The notes: generated by a model not told the origin, from the letters alone. Shown: positions 53,601 to 63,785, numbered from the stretch's first letter. The stretch: 64,000 bases of DNA from Amphiduros pacificus (GCA_949316495.1 OX439008.1:18113290-18177289), one strand, 5' to 3'. Numbers and translations: made by a program.

Positions 53601-56600
53601 AACACTCTTCTTTGATAATTTGACTTTGAGGCATTGTATTGATGTTGTGCATACTGGGGATTTTCATTCAATCATTTTTCCTATCATAATTAGATGAAAA
53701 AAGTAGAGAGGCTATTGTGAGTGCACATGCTCGCGCATGCGCGATACTTCCGGTAGTCTTATGATTGTGGTTAGAGGCTTAGTTCGGCCACTCGCAGAAT
53801 GTGTCCATCTACAGTCCATTTGCAGAGATTCTTTAAAAAAAATTAAATGTGGAAGTGTGACGTCACTATGAGCAAGCCTTACTTGATATATGTGCTAAAT
53901 AAATATAAAATCATTTTTGATATTGTTATCGCAACACTGTGCCAAACTAATGTGCACTTAAATGTACTGTTTAAACCTTATTTTTTATGTAACTGACATG
54001 AAACGGTTAGTATATTGGGGTTTGTATATGCATACACGGTACATTATGAGGAAAATTTTGCAACAGATTGTAATGTAAGAAAGTAGCGTCCGTTTACACT
54101 CAATAGCACAATTGACTTTCTAGAGGCAAACATTACATTTAATAACAGTTGCATGCAGCAGGCAAATATTATTTCTGATGGATGTCGGGTGTAGCAATGA
54201 AAAAAACATATTATAGATAAACACTTTGTTTCAGAAAGGATCTTTGAATTGCACTTAAAACTGTATTTTGTAAACTTTCATGAAAATAAAGAAAGCTCTA
54301 AGAACAAGACGATGTTGGGTATTAAAGAAGACATCGACCAAAATGAAATATAATTTTACACTAAAACAGCTGCATGTATTTTAATTTAAAGAAGAAATTG
54401 TATTAATAGAATAACTTTAACAAGGTTCCTTTTAGTGAAAGTGATTAGTGCATTTCTTCATGGAACGGAGATGAAATGTGGCAATCTACAGAGAATTTAC
54501 CCTCAAGATTAAGAGCAATCAGGATATATTAACTCAGAGAAGCACTCGCTCTTCATGCATATTGAGTTTAAACAACACGTATTTATTGACAAAATTCAAA
54601 TTACCGCTTTCCATAAAAAAAACCCACAAGAACAGACTGTGTTTCCATTTCCGGTTCCTCCCTCGATGATGTTACGATCACATGAGGGATATGCGATAGC
54701 AGAAAGTGATCGCGGCCTGACATACTATGAAATACGGGAAAGTACCAGAAAATGAACAGCACAGGGAAAGATGGATGGTTCCATGGTAATTGACAGGTCC
54801 CAGACACAGTCCAATAGAGCTTATTTGCGGTGTGATTTGGCTATCTATCTCTGGCAGTTGAGGCAGGCCCCGTTCCGCTAGTAGTCCCGCATCGAATCTG
54901 ACCCGCAGATTGTGTCACACGGTGTCCTATAGGGCAAAAATACCCCGACTTGCCCAGTTAGATCATTTATAATACACTTCACATCTGGGATTCTGTACAT
55001 TAAATTATATATCTAGAATTGAGCAAACCGGTCTATATCGCGTGTTATTATTATCACGTGATATTATCTGTGTCACGTGTTATTATCTATGTCACGTGTT
55101 ATTATCATAATAACCCTTAGAGAAATAAACCACATTCACAACCTTGATTCAGCTATAGGGCACATTGATACAATTACAGAAACACATAAAAACACAGTTA
55201 AATATGATTATCCCGAAGACCAACTGGTAACCAGAATGGGCATTTTCTAATTCCGTTGGTTTCTTCTCAGTACATAAAACATGTCATTAGATACACATAT
55301 ATGATTCCTAAAGAGTAAATGGAGCAGGAGAAAGAAATATATTTGCTAACCTATGGAAAGCAATTGTGAGGAATATGGTGTCCCTTACAAGAGCAAGAAG
55401 AGACACATTCTACTCATTAGGCACGTGCAGTGCATGGAAACGTGAGGTAAGGGAGCGTGGGGGAGGAGGGTAGCAGGGCTCTGGGCCATTCTAGGAACCC
55501 CACTGCAGTGTATCATGCAGAGCAAGCTTCTCTTTCACAAAGGGCACCTACAAGATGAGCATCATGAAGGATTACAAGCCGGCTCCCGGGACACACATGT
55601 TAGGACAGAGATTACTATTGACGATACCTCTCAGGATTTGGCGCTCACAGGAATGTGCTCATACATAGACACAAGGGGTGTATATATTCCATGAAGGCCA
55701 TCATATCCCGATACTCACTGGCTTTATATATATAGCCTTTGAGGGACCTTATGTACGGCTTGCCAATGAACAAAGATATCATTGGCAATAGGAAGAGTTG
55801 AACCTACCGATCAAATGCAGTTTTTCAATCTGTGAAGGCAACCCTTTAACAGCCACTCTTAAGATGATGTTTTAATGCCCTGAAAGCTATTGGGAATTGC
55901 GCTGTTTCTGTCATAATATAAATGCAGCATAGAATTAATCAGAATCCTCAATCTAATCTAGCAGTGATTCGCTAACAGTTTGCCATTATGTTTATTATCT
56001 GCGTTTTGCTGCTTTAAAATCAATCAGAAACTTTGGTTCATTCTCATTAACTGGAAAGTGCATTTAGTAGAAGATGTATAGTGTGTAATCATGTAGCTTC
56101 ATAATAAAATGATTCACACCAGTATACTGGAGATACTTGCCGTGATGAAGGGAATGGAAATTATATAACACAAGATTCCATATCATGCATGATGAGTTCT
56201 GACACAGAGAAATAACACTTGAGTCGCATGCCTTATGATAAATCTTACCAGTGAAAACAAACTATAGCAAGTGTATGCAGTATTACTTTACCTGTACTTA
56301 TTTACTAGGATAAATCACATTAAGGTGTAATGAATGGGCCATTACTTCAGCTATCATATATATGAATAATGACGATACTGGCAAACATATTATCTGATGT
56401 CCAATCATGAACAAGATAAATGTAGAATGGTGCACTGCCTTGACATATGGATATCCCTATGGAAATAACATCATTTATTTGTTGGGGACATCATAGATTT
56501 AACTACGTCTGAATGATCTATATGTCTCACATATGACTGAAGCTAATTAGCGCTGACACGAATCCTATTTGTTTGAGCAATTTGTTGAGAGGCAGATTTG

Positions 56601-59600
56601 ACAGGACAAAAATGAGGCGGCACGCTCCCAGCACTGAAGGAGGACACAGAACTGAGCGTGAAATATGACGGCCTAAAACATCCTCTGAAGAAATGAAGGT
56701 TATTGTTTCTTGTTGTGCTGGATAAGGTAGATAGATAGATGGTAGACCTGATGTGACTTATCAAACAGACTTCCTGGTTCTAAACATGCACAGAGTACGA
56801 CAAGCTTTAAGCCTCGCAGCTATATTGTCTATTTTCTTTCTTCTCATCAGATTATTACTCTGTAAATGTACAATGACATTACTTCAATTTCCCATTTACA
56901 TGGCTTGCTGCAATGTGTGCAATATAAAAAGAAGCTCCAGATTTCTATTTTTTTCTTGTACAAAGTTATAAAGCAATGACGTGCAGTATAAAAAGAACGT
57001 AGCAGCTCCAGATTTCTTTTTGTGTTCAAAGTTATAAAGCAATGGTGTGTATTGGGTTGAGTATTGAAGATTGTCCTCAGGAATTGTAAGAAAATAGGAG
57101 TCAGGCTCGGCCCTTGTGATATCGGTTGCTGCTAATGCCATGTTACACAGTACGGACTGGGTATCAGAAGTAGACAGGAGAGACTGGGCATGTCAAATAT
57201 GATATCACCTTATCTGTACAGGCCAGAATGCCATGCCACCGCATCCCACACTCCATCCAGCTGCACCACACTTAACAGTGCACATCTGTACATGACATAA
57301 GATACAGCCACACTTAGAGAGTGACTTAATCAGGTCACTGACAAATATAGAGGATATATAATGCTCAACTCTTTTCTAATGGTGTCTTGAATGTGTCAAT
57401 GTGACTGAATCTGGGATGGAAATTTGGCTGATTGTGTACTTGTATATGACACATCATGTACACAGAACAACATGTACAACAAAAGTCTATGCTATCACAA
57501 GTATTTTCACTACAATCTGCAAATCAATTTATGAATTTGGGCAAAAGAGTTAATTATCATAACTTTCGGCCGCCATGTTTTTAGCGTTTTCACAGCTTGG
57601 ATACCAGTATCATAAATGAACACAAGACGGGTGAATGCACTCGCGACGATGCCTTATTAATCTTTTTTTTTATTTACTGTGTTGGTTGCACACCAAAGAC
57701 TTTCCTTTTAAAGTTTGGTATTTTCTCTCAAGTGTGGATATACATCATATTTCCACATATGTAGTATCGTAGATATATAAACCTTACGTTCCCCACACAA
57801 AAAAAATATCACAAATACATTATTAGCGAACAAAGATATAAAGATGCTGTGTTATATTCGGTCTATTTAATTTCTAAATCTACAACGGCCTAAATACCAT
57901 TGTTGATCTTTTGGCCGTATTGAATGCATTCATCTTCAAAACAATAGTCTGTATTAATAAACAATGCAATGCAATACATGATGGGTTTTTAATGTCTAAT
58001 ATGTTATTGCTGGTTCAAAAAAATCATATCCAGTTGGTCACAGATGACATGTGTCAGCTTATATGTGAATAGAACATAAGATAACTCATCATAGGATAGC
58101 TGAATATTTAGCATTCATTTAAAATCTTGGGTTCTGACTTAACAGATGTAGGATATATCGGAATGAAATAGCCATGACATGTTGTTTACATGAGAGATAC
58201 TACCGGTCTCCGAGAGATCTGTTCAAATGGTGGATATTACAACTTGAACTACTTTCTTTGATATTCTTTGGGGCAGCATACATGCTATATTATTGTAATA
58301 TAGTGAGTATATGTGCTACATTATTGTAATATAGTGAGTATATGTGCTACATTATTGTAATATAGTGAGTATCTGTGCTACACTATTGTATCCTTGCTGC
58401 ACTATTGCAACATAGTGAGTATCTGTGCTACACTATTGCAACATAGTGAGTATCTGTGCTACACTATTGCAACATAGTAAGTATCTGTGCTACACTATTG
58501 CAACATAGAAAGTATCTGTGCTACACTATTGCAACATAGTAAGTATCTGTGCTACACTATTGCAACATGGTAAGTATCTGTGCTACACTTTTGAAACATA
58601 GTAAGTATCTGAAACATAGAAACATAGTGTGTATCTGTACAAAATTCTATTAAAATCTACAAAATTGATAAGTAATAAGAAATACATCAATCGAAAAATA
58701 AATCTGAATTCAGATACTATAAAATATTGTGATATGCATAACTTGTATATCATCATGTTTCCCAATACTAAATTATAACTCAGAGGGGCTTTTTATATCA
58801 AAATATTATTTTTATCAGTCATTCTATCCTATTTGTTTCCATTTCACTTACTGTGGATCCTGTTTTATTACTCTTAGTTACAGTTTGTACTATTGATGTT
58901 TCTCTAATTGACCTCCTTGTTAAACATTAGCATGTTGTGTCAGTGTATTGAATTATATTGTCCAAGCCATACGCTATAACCCACAGGTAAACAACACAAG
59001 CTTGTTAACCTTAACTTATATATGATATCCTCAGTTACAAATACAGATGAATAAATAGGTTTATTATCCTATAATAAACATTTAACTGTACAAATAACAA
59101 CATATATCTGAGATAAATATGGTTTGGTATAGAATTGCACTCCTATCGTGGATCGTTGTCCTTGTTTACATTAACAGGTTACTTTTAATATATATTAGCT
59201 TGGAACATGTATTCCAATAACAATCACATACCTTATAACCCTGCAACAAATTATATTTCATTTTAACTATTAATGGCAAGCGGTGTATAGTGATACTAAC
59301 AACAACAAGGCTCCTGTTGGAATTACACTCAGTTTTGTTCAGGGGCAAATAGATGTTTGGTGTGGACTTCTGTAGGGCCTCCACCGGCACAAGTATCCCT
59401 GCTCAAACATGACCAAGAAATGCTGTCACAGTGGTAAGCACGGGAATCAATAAGATAAACAAAGACTGTGTGTTTTCTCTGGTGAAAGAAAAACACTGAG
59501 GTAGGCAAAGGTTTGCTGATAGAATAGAATATTGTCAGAAAACACCCAGATATTTTCACCTCAACCGTCCCGCTGGGATCATATTTCACACAGATCGAGG

Positions 59601-62600
59601 GATAGACATTATCTTTAGTTATATAGAAATATAGTTATCCGGCAATATCATCTTTGTTTATCATATTAATAGATGTGTGTTTAATAGAATTATACGCTTT
59701 CAGAAAATATGTATATAGTCCCTGGTATACTCTTCTTGTACGTTTGCATTAAAATGTTAATTGAAAAGAAAATTAATATATCCATTGATTATGATGATGT
59801 CAGATACTATCTTCCAATGCATTTGATCTAAATGTACAATTAGTCTCAATTGAGACCAGAGGTTAAATGATTGAGTTGCATGAATCATGATCTTGGATCA
59901 CAAATAAATCACTTAAGACAGAACTAATTGTCAATCTATTGCAGATTCATATGCTTCAATTACTGTATTATGTGTATTATATAACAAGGTATAATCTGAT
60001 TTATTTACTGTAATCTGCTTATCCTCTTCTGGTTATAGCACAATTTGATAATACAAAGTCTTTAAACAGCTCACTGCTGTGCTAAACAAATCAACACATT
60101 CGTCAAGGCTATTGATTTATAAAATAATAGCCACTGCGTATCTCTCTCTATCCAATACTATTGTTGACATCCAGGACAAGTTAATATGCCAATTTCTCTT
60201 TTAGAAATCACTTTCATAGAAGTAATACTAGAGTGAAGGCTATAATATCTTTTGATTACAGTAAACTCACTATTATAAGCCACTTGTAACTTATATATCA
60301 GAATAAAAATATAATGTAAAATTGTCAAATATCGGAATTGAGAGGTGCGGAATATAAGTCTGACAATGAGACGATATTGATATATCCCTTTGTTTTGGCC
60401 CTTATATTTGTACATATCGAGATACTTTAAGCTATGTATATTTAATCATCTGAACATTGACATTCAGTTCATTTATAGGTACCAGAAGTACGTCATTTCC
60501 GGTTTCTTTCAACACATGTCTGCAATAAAGAGCATCTTGTCAGAAAGAAGAGAGAAACCAGGGACAAAACTACCATTTGAATGATTGGAGAAAGATTGCA
60601 ATGCCAGAGAGCTTTAGGTTTTATATGAGACTAAATATGAACAGATTATAGCTAAAGTTAAAACGTATTTTACCTAGTGATGAAATGAGATAAAATCAGA
60701 ACATAGCGTGGAATAATGTACCCTGTGTGGAAAAGTAAAGTGTTAAAACAGACAACACTCGTTTATAACGTAATATAACTATTATGGCGGTCAGACACAG
60801 TTGCCGTTTAAAAGTCAGTCAATAAAGGCATCTAACTTGCCGACAGCCCCCGGATATGGCACTGATGTCCTGACATAAATCATGTCTATACTACCAAGGG
60901 TCAAAGTCACAGTGGACAACCATTCACTGCTGACAGATTGACTTGTTTTTATCAGGCCTGCTTCGTGTTGGAGGCGTTTCTTAAAAATCTACAGTTTGTT
61001 ACACCTGATTGTGTTACCAGAACAGATATTTTGAGCTTGAAAATAATGAACATGGGTAGGAAAATAATGAACAGCATTATGGATTTTGGTTAAAATAATG
61101 AAGAGAAAGCTATTAGGATTTCCATATTTCCGATTTTGCTATCCTGTACGAAGTTCGAACACGTCTGTTGTTAGATAGTCATTCAAGGTCATAATGTCCA
61201 TTGCAGAATCAAAGGGGTGCCTTTGAGTGAAATATATTCATTTAGAGAATTCTGGTCAGGATAAGATTTTGTGGTGCACTTACAAACAAATAAAATAGGT
61301 TAAATTACGTGTAAAGAGATTTTGATGCAATATTCCACCAACCTGTGGCCATCTTGGTTTCGGTGCTTTCACTACTTTGACAAAGTTATCACAAACGATT
61401 TTTTCTGGTGATTCAAAAGATGTTGATGCTTACTTTACTTTTTAATCACCTTCGACTGTTCCCTACTCCAGTGTCTCAACTTCAATTCAGGTATATTCGC
61501 TTATGGATAAAAAAGCACGTCATTCAGTTATTATATTGGTATTCACGAGCAGACATCAGATCGTTCAAGCGGTCTGTGAGAAGAAATTTCAGTCAGTGTT
61601 GGAGGTAGTAATGCGAATAATGTGAAATAATTGATCACAGAAGGCGCCATTATCTGTAAATATATGCATACATAATTAGATTTTAAGTGCGTTTTTGGAA
61701 TATATACTATTGCCTAAATTTTCTGAATAGAAATTAGAATAAATGAATAAAGGACCTATATATTCTGATTGCACGTGCCATTGTATATGGCATTTTGCAA
61801 GATGGCGATTGCTACTTGTATGGATATGACTTGTGTAGACACAGAGACCATGTGACTGAGCATTATGTAACCTAATATAGTGAAGAGATACATCTAAACT
61901 CCTCTACCAGCTTTCCTCAATTGTCTGTTTCAAAGCGCTTTGTATGAAATCTGGAGAATCGCTTTTAAACATTCCCAATGATCATTGCACAGCGTGCGAG
62001 ATACCAGTTGGGCATTTGTGACAGAAAATTGCATAAATTGATTTGCCGTGAACCCATCAGTGTGTAAAAGCCCAGGTCAGACCCCTGTTAGGGTGGCAAG
62101 TTGAAGGCTGCCGGGTATTGGTCTGGAAAGATCAACTGAGGAACCATAATACCCATTTCTTCCCTCCACAACCTGTTCAGAGTGCTTTTTCAGTCTTTCC
62201 TTAGCCCTGAGAGACTATAGGATTTACATCTTCAGACCCCTTTTCTCCATAGACCTTAGGGCCAGCCAATAGTTATTGGGTGCCGTTGTCGGGATTATTT
62301 TTCCATCACTCTTGGTGAAATACAATAGCGCTCTTCACGTTATGGTGAATTATTCCGCGGGGAAACTAGGTGAGTGTTGATTCAGAAATCTGTTTACTTT
62401 ATCCAGAATTCCGACACAGACAATGCAAAAGATAAAAGCAAACAGAGAAGCTAATGTTGTATTTTCCTTCCCCCCATGTGTCGCTTTGTGACGTTGTAAC
62501 GTTGTCTATTAACCTATACCCTTTTATCTGCGCGTTCTCCCAGCATGCAGTGCGACGGACCCCCTGAGCCCAACGCAAACACAAAATGGAAATTTACACA

Positions 62601-63785
62601 CAATTTCCTCTTCACGTTATGGAATTGCTGCGTTTTCTATAGACTACCCCTCATCTGTAGACATTCCATAAAGTCTAATCATAAATTGTCACCCTTTTTT
62701 GCCCTGGCCATACTTCTCATGCACCGCGAGATTTGCAGATCACGTGACCCTGACAGCAAATACCCAAAAGAGCGAGATGTAGTTTTTAAGGAGTTTCCTG
62801 CCATTCGTCACCATTTGTCCATATTAGTCTACCTATTAACCCTAGTTGTATTTGATTATAACTAGTCATTACTCTTCATGATTAAATCAAATGTTGAAAT
62901 TGATATTGATTATTGCATTTATCTGGCTAGCCTCAAGTAATACCCCACTGTTTGATGGAACGTAATCTTCGAGGCTTAAGAAATCCATAAAAGCATTCAG
63001 ATCGTCAATACTTTAAATACTGGCAATTTATTTTACAATAATTAGCGAATAGTGATAAAAGGCTGAGGGACCCTTGCTCTATTACTCGTAATTAATTTGT
63101 TTGTTTCTCAAATTGCCACATAGCATGCTACCTTACAGGAAGAGATTTTCCGCCATTTTGGCTATGTACTTTTTGACCCTATTTTAGATTTGAACAACAT
63201 CTGTTTTAGAGCTACCTGTGGGGATTGGCTCTGAACTATGGAGATAAATAAAACAGTGGATCTCCTCAATTACAGCTTATAATCATATTAGCCTTGGCAG
63301 GTGAGTAGGCTGGACCAGACTGTCCTGACATTTGCTATTGTTTCTCACTCACAGGTTGGGAGATGGGGAAACCTTAGTCCAGCCTGTTTTGTGGCACAAA
63401 GTTTAGTTGTTCTGTCATTCTGTTTTTGGATTGTCCTCTTGCCATTCGATTAGGATAGGCACCGACTAAACAGGATTAGGATGCAAAGTCATGTTCCAGG
63501 CACTAATGGTGGCAGCTTTCCTCCTAGTTCAACACCTCTACTCTCTGGCCTCTGTGCCAAAATGACCCAGTCAATATTCACAAATTATCACCACTCCAGG
63601 TAAATACTCTCAATGGGTTGTGACAAAACACAACTGCTATTATAACTCTCGATACACGCAGAGTGCAGATGGGGTTATTCACACGTGAGATTCGTAATGG
63701 ATTCTGCTTGAATGATAGCGTGACCAATCCAGTTGATCCAGACATACATACACATAGAAGAGATTAAGAAAATAACTAGCGCCAT
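9095..63785 (-). CDS. Cys-loop chloride channel subunit, glycine receptor/GluCl-like (whole gene, 9 exons)
   Basis: This gene encodes one subunit of a pentameric ligand-gated chloride channel, expected in the plasma membrane of neurons or muscle, where it would mediate inhibition. Nine minus-strand exons join in frame: 63785-63685, 28133-28048, 21589-21522, 21285-21065, 18274-18192, 16537-16403, 13956-13547, 12986-12870 and 9325-9095. The product is 483 residues, normal for the family. It has a signal peptide, an extracellular ligand-binding domain with the 13-residue Cys-loop (C166-C180), a second disulfide (C225-C236) typical of GlyR and GluCl, TM1-TM3 with the anion-selective PAR motif (277-279), a short cytoplasmic loop and TM4 ending the protein. 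N-glycosylation sequons lie at N32, N36 and N108. Introns range from 236 bp to 35.6 kb. The native agonist cannot be read from the sequence. Exons 2-9 are secure as a set; exon 1 is a candidate. Confidence 0.88.
9326..12869 (-). other. Intron 8 of the receptor gene
   Basis: A 3.5-kb intron separates the loop exon from the TM4 exon. It is AT-rich, with a short TA tract near 11010-11046 and a perfect 13-bp hairpin at 12019-12058. No coding exon is evident in it. Confidence 0.8.
12870..12986 (-). CDS. Exon 8: middle of the TM3-TM4 cytoplasmic loop
   Basis: A 117-nt exon (39 codons, phase 0 at both ends) encodes [16 protein letters not shown], then [18 protein letters not shown] and IDAIE. It lies between the acceptor CCTTCAG and the donor GAG|GTACAT. 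The loop is poorly conserved in the family, so the call rests on splice sites, phase and position between the TM3 and TM4 exons. Being a multiple of three, it could be skipped without a frame change. The frame stays open past the donor, so an alternative downstream donor is possible. Confidence 0.75.
13028..13087. repeat. TTA and AGT trinucleotide microsatellites in intron 7
   Basis: A run of ATT units is followed by a run of AGT units inside the 560-bp intron 7, close to the exon 8 acceptor. Confidence 0.95.
13547..13956 (-). CDS. Exon 7: second disulfide, TM1, pore-lining TM2, TM3
   Basis: A 410-nt exon encodes residues 233-368. It holds loop C with C236, TM1 (about 250-271, [20 protein letters not shown]), the selectivity motif VPAR (276-279), TM2 (280-300), the TM2-TM3 linker [11 protein letters not shown] and TM3 (312-334). 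The acidic start of the cytoplasmic loop ([13 protein letters not shown]) follows, and the donor is GAC|GTAAGT. Pro-Ala-Arg at the cytoplasmic mouth marks an anion channel. Leu285 is M2 6', normally Thr. All three helices share one exon, whereas vertebrate glycine receptor genes, as I recall, split them. Read-through of the donor would stop after about 11 residues and remove TM4. Confidence 0.96.
14106..14170 (-). mobile_element. L2/CR1-like retroposon 3' tail fragment
   Basis: On the minus strand the stretch reads AAAGCGCTATGAGTAGACC, then TGGCGCTATATGAATCTATT and an ATT repeat. This pattern (AAGCGCTnTGAG ... GCGCTATATnAAT, then a short-unit tail) is the 3' end shared by many L2/CR1-clade LINEs and the SINEs that use them. 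Only the tail is seen. Confidence 0.5.
16403..16537 (-). CDS. Exon 6: loop B to loop C
   Basis: A 135-nt exon encodes residues 188-231. The first two bases complete Tyr187, giving [15 protein letters not shown] (loop B). It continues through ENLELPEF to C225 and the loop C residues FST. The acceptor is GTTTCAG and the donor ACAG|GTCAGT. C225 pairs with C236 in the next exon, ten residues apart, which is the second disulfide of the GlyR/GluCl group and is absent from GABA-A receptors. Confidence 0.95.
18192..18274 (-). CDS. Exon 5: signature Cys-loop (83 nt)
   Basis: This 83-nt exon lies between the acceptor TTGCAG and the donor T|GTAAGAAC. In the phase set by its neighbours it reads [20 protein letters not shown], then CRMEIGS. 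C166 and C180 are separated by 13 residues and enclose the canonical FPLD motif, which couples agonist binding to the pore. The exon begins loop B. Gly185 occupies the position of GlyR Glu157. Confidence 0.94.
18275..21064 (-). other. Intron 4 of the receptor gene
   Basis: A 2.8-kb AT-rich intron lies between the loop E exon and the Cys-loop exon. It contains a TA tract near 19480-19505 and nothing else I recognise. Confidence 0.75.
21065..21285 (-). CDS. Exon 4: loops D, A and E of the agonist site (221 nt)
   Basis: The exon encodes residues 86-158 plus two bases of Arg159. It runs from [12 protein letters not shown] (loop D, Arg94), through an N-glycosylation sequon at N108 and loop A ([12 protein letters not shown], 121-132), to loop E ([11 protein letters not shown], with Ser157 at the position of GlyR Ser129). 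The acceptor is TTCCAG|GAA and the donor AG|GTGAGC. Loops D and A are the family's most recognisable extracellular motifs. Confidence 0.95.
21413..21468. repeat. Perfect 28-bp tandem duplication
   Basis: The unit beginning AATCCTCATACTAATTTG occurs twice without change, just downstream of exon 3 in the 236-bp intron 3. Confidence 0.9.
21522..21589 (-). CDS. Exon 3: beta-1 strand and loop G (68 nt)
   Basis: A 68-nt exon encodes residues 64-85, beginning [18 protein letters not shown], between the acceptor TATGTAG and the donor ATG|GTTAGT. It matches the GlyR segment around NIFxNSFGSI. Asn75 sits where C. elegans GluCl has the glutamate-binding Arg37. The exon ends at a codon boundary, and the next intron is only 236 bp. 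Confidence 0.92.
22776..22890 (+). repeat. Dispersed repeat family, divergent copy E
   Basis: The blocks ATGAAAACATTCGCACCTTT, AATGCTTTGTGACAGC and CAGCTGTGAAAGCATAAAAA occur in the same order and spacing as in copy A, with more substitutions. Confidence 0.4.
25306..25567 (+). mobile_element. SINE, 5'-truncated, with target-site duplications
   Basis: The body carries a tRNA-like B-box (GTGGGTTCGATCCCC) near its start and ends in an AAAC-type tail (CAAACAAACAAACAA). It is flanked by CAAGTTAGCCTTGC (25292-25305) and CAAGTGAGCCTTGC (25568-25581), a 14-bp target-site duplication with one difference. The A-box half is missing, consistent with 5' truncation at insertion. The duplication shows it arrived as one retroposition event. 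Confidence 0.75.
28048..28133 (-). CDS. Exon 2: N-terminal helix of the ligand-binding domain
   Basis: An 86-nt exon lies between the acceptor TTACAG and the donor ATGG|GTGAGT. It encodes residues 35-62, beginning [14 protein letters not shown] and ending NVRPGIDM. This aligns with the family's N-terminal helix and the 'Y-x-x-x-x-RP' segment that precedes strand beta-1 (GlyR has YDARIRPNF). N36 is an N-glycosylation sequon. The last base joins GT of the next exon to make Gly63. Confidence 0.9.
29036..29690. repeat. 47-bp minisatellite, about 14 copies
   Basis: The unit runs GATAACCATGATGAATGAG, ATCAGTGGTGATAATTG, TAACGTATAAT. The copies are almost identical. Degenerate relatives sharing GATAACCATGATG continue to about 29910 and precede it from 28975. 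The minus-strand frame through it is an artefact of the repeat. Confidence 0.93.
31298..31341. repeat. 22-bp tandem duplication
   Basis: GAGGCATAGTATATCAGGAC and GAGGCATAGCATATTAGGAC follow each other with a 22-bp period. Confidence 0.75.
37409..37680 (+). mobile_element. tRNA-derived SINE with A-box and B-box
   Basis: TAGCACAGTTGGCAGAACG (from about 37415) fits an RNA polymerase III A-box and GGTGGGTTCGATTTC (37482-37496) fits a B-box. They are about 65 bp apart, with a T-rich insertion between them. A non-tRNA body follows, and its 3' end is uncertain. The long A-B gap and degenerate B-box argue against a working tRNA gene. Confidence 0.6.
41099..41278. repeat. Short tandem repeat array around ACTATCACCTGCAATCT
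   Basis: About ten units of 16-20 bp follow each other with variable spacing. The unit is TACTATCACCTGCAATC. Open frames across it are an artefact. Confidence 0.85.
41391..41570 (+). repeat. Dispersed repeat family, copy A
   Basis: The copy contains GCGGCGAAAGCATTCGCGCC and, 60-70 bp on, AAGCTGTGATAGCACAAAAA followed by ACATGGTCGC. It aligns by eye along most of its length with the minus strand of 57567-57737 and in part with 45059-45256. No coding capacity is visible; it may be a MITE or a LINE/SINE fragment. Confidence 0.55.
44591..44666. repeat. CA microsatellite followed by AT tract
   Basis: About 30 uninterrupted AC dinucleotides are followed by about seven TA units. Confidence 0.97.
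45059..45256 (-). repeat. Dispersed repeat family, copy B
   Basis: The minus strand carries GGCGGCGAAAGCATTCACAG, a GATTTGTGA block, then AAGCACAGAAACCGAGATTG and ATATTGCATCAACATCTTAC. The first part matches copy A and the last part matches copy D at 61317-61411. Confidence 0.55.
53731..53753. promoter_or_regulatory. NRF1-like palindrome next to ETS site
   Basis: The perfect 14-bp palindrome TCGCGCATGCGCGA contains the NRF1 core GCGCATGCGC. ACTTCCGG, an ETS-family site, lies two bases after it. This pair is typical of TATA-less promoters. Confidence 0.35.
55040..55108. repeat. 19-bp tandem repeat carrying three CACGTG E-boxes
   Basis: CACGTG occurs at 55055, 55074 and 55093, exactly 19 bp apart, separated by TTATTATCTATGT-like sequence. 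Confidence 0.8.
57567..57737 (-). repeat. Dispersed repeat family, copy C
   Basis: On the minus strand it begins CCACACTTGAGAGAAAATAC, continues CGCGAGTGCATTCACCCG and ends AAGCTGTGAAAACGCTAAAA ACATGGCGGCC. The order and spacing of blocks match copy A. Confidence 0.55.
58270..58630. repeat. 31-bp minisatellite, about 11 copies
   Basis: The unit is GTGCTACACTATTGCAACAT then AGTAAGTATCT. Early copies form a TATAAT-rich subtype (ATTATTGTAATATAGTGAG), later ones the GCAACATAG subtype, and the array frays at the end. Confidence 0.9.
61317..61411 (-). repeat. Dispersed repeat family, copy D (partial)
   Basis: The minus strand reads CGTTTGTGATAACTTTGTC, then GAAAGCACCGAAACCAAGAT and ATATTGCATCAAAATCTC. 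It matches the distal half of copy B. Confidence 0.5.
63685..63785 (-). CDS. Candidate exon 1: signal peptide of the chloride channel subunit
   Basis: The exon encodes a start Met followed by a hydrophobic stretch ([16 protein letters not shown], then [11 protein letters not shown]) and a polar tail ending near SITNLT. This looks like a signal peptide cleaved about after Ala27. The exon ends at AC|GTGTGA, leaving two bases that join the G of the next exon to make Thr34, so the phase fits exactly. The chosen ATG has G at -3 and G at +4. A second in-frame ATG at 63839 would add 18 mostly polar residues and also has a purine at -3; scanning might favour it. The next coding exon is 35.6 kb away, so an unseen exon or a different first exon is possible. 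Confidence 0.5.

Larger units (their letters stand above)
28134..63684 (-). other. Intron 1, very large, no supported gene inside
   Basis: This 35.6-kb stretch between the candidate signal-peptide exon and exon 2 has only short frames on both strands with no recognisable domain. It contains minisatellites (29036-29690, 41099-41278, 58270-58630), a tRNA-headed SINE (about 37409-37680), copies of a dispersed repeat, a long CA repeat and several hairpins. Small GC-richer islets such as 51710-51790 and 55440-55510 could be regulatory. A nested non-coding RNA or unseen exon cannot be excluded. Confidence 0.6.

Noticed and set aside
62545-62865. 106-residue plus-strand open frame
   Set aside because: No recognisable domain, no codon bias or splice context, and such lengths occur by chance; it begins in ordinary intronic sequence.
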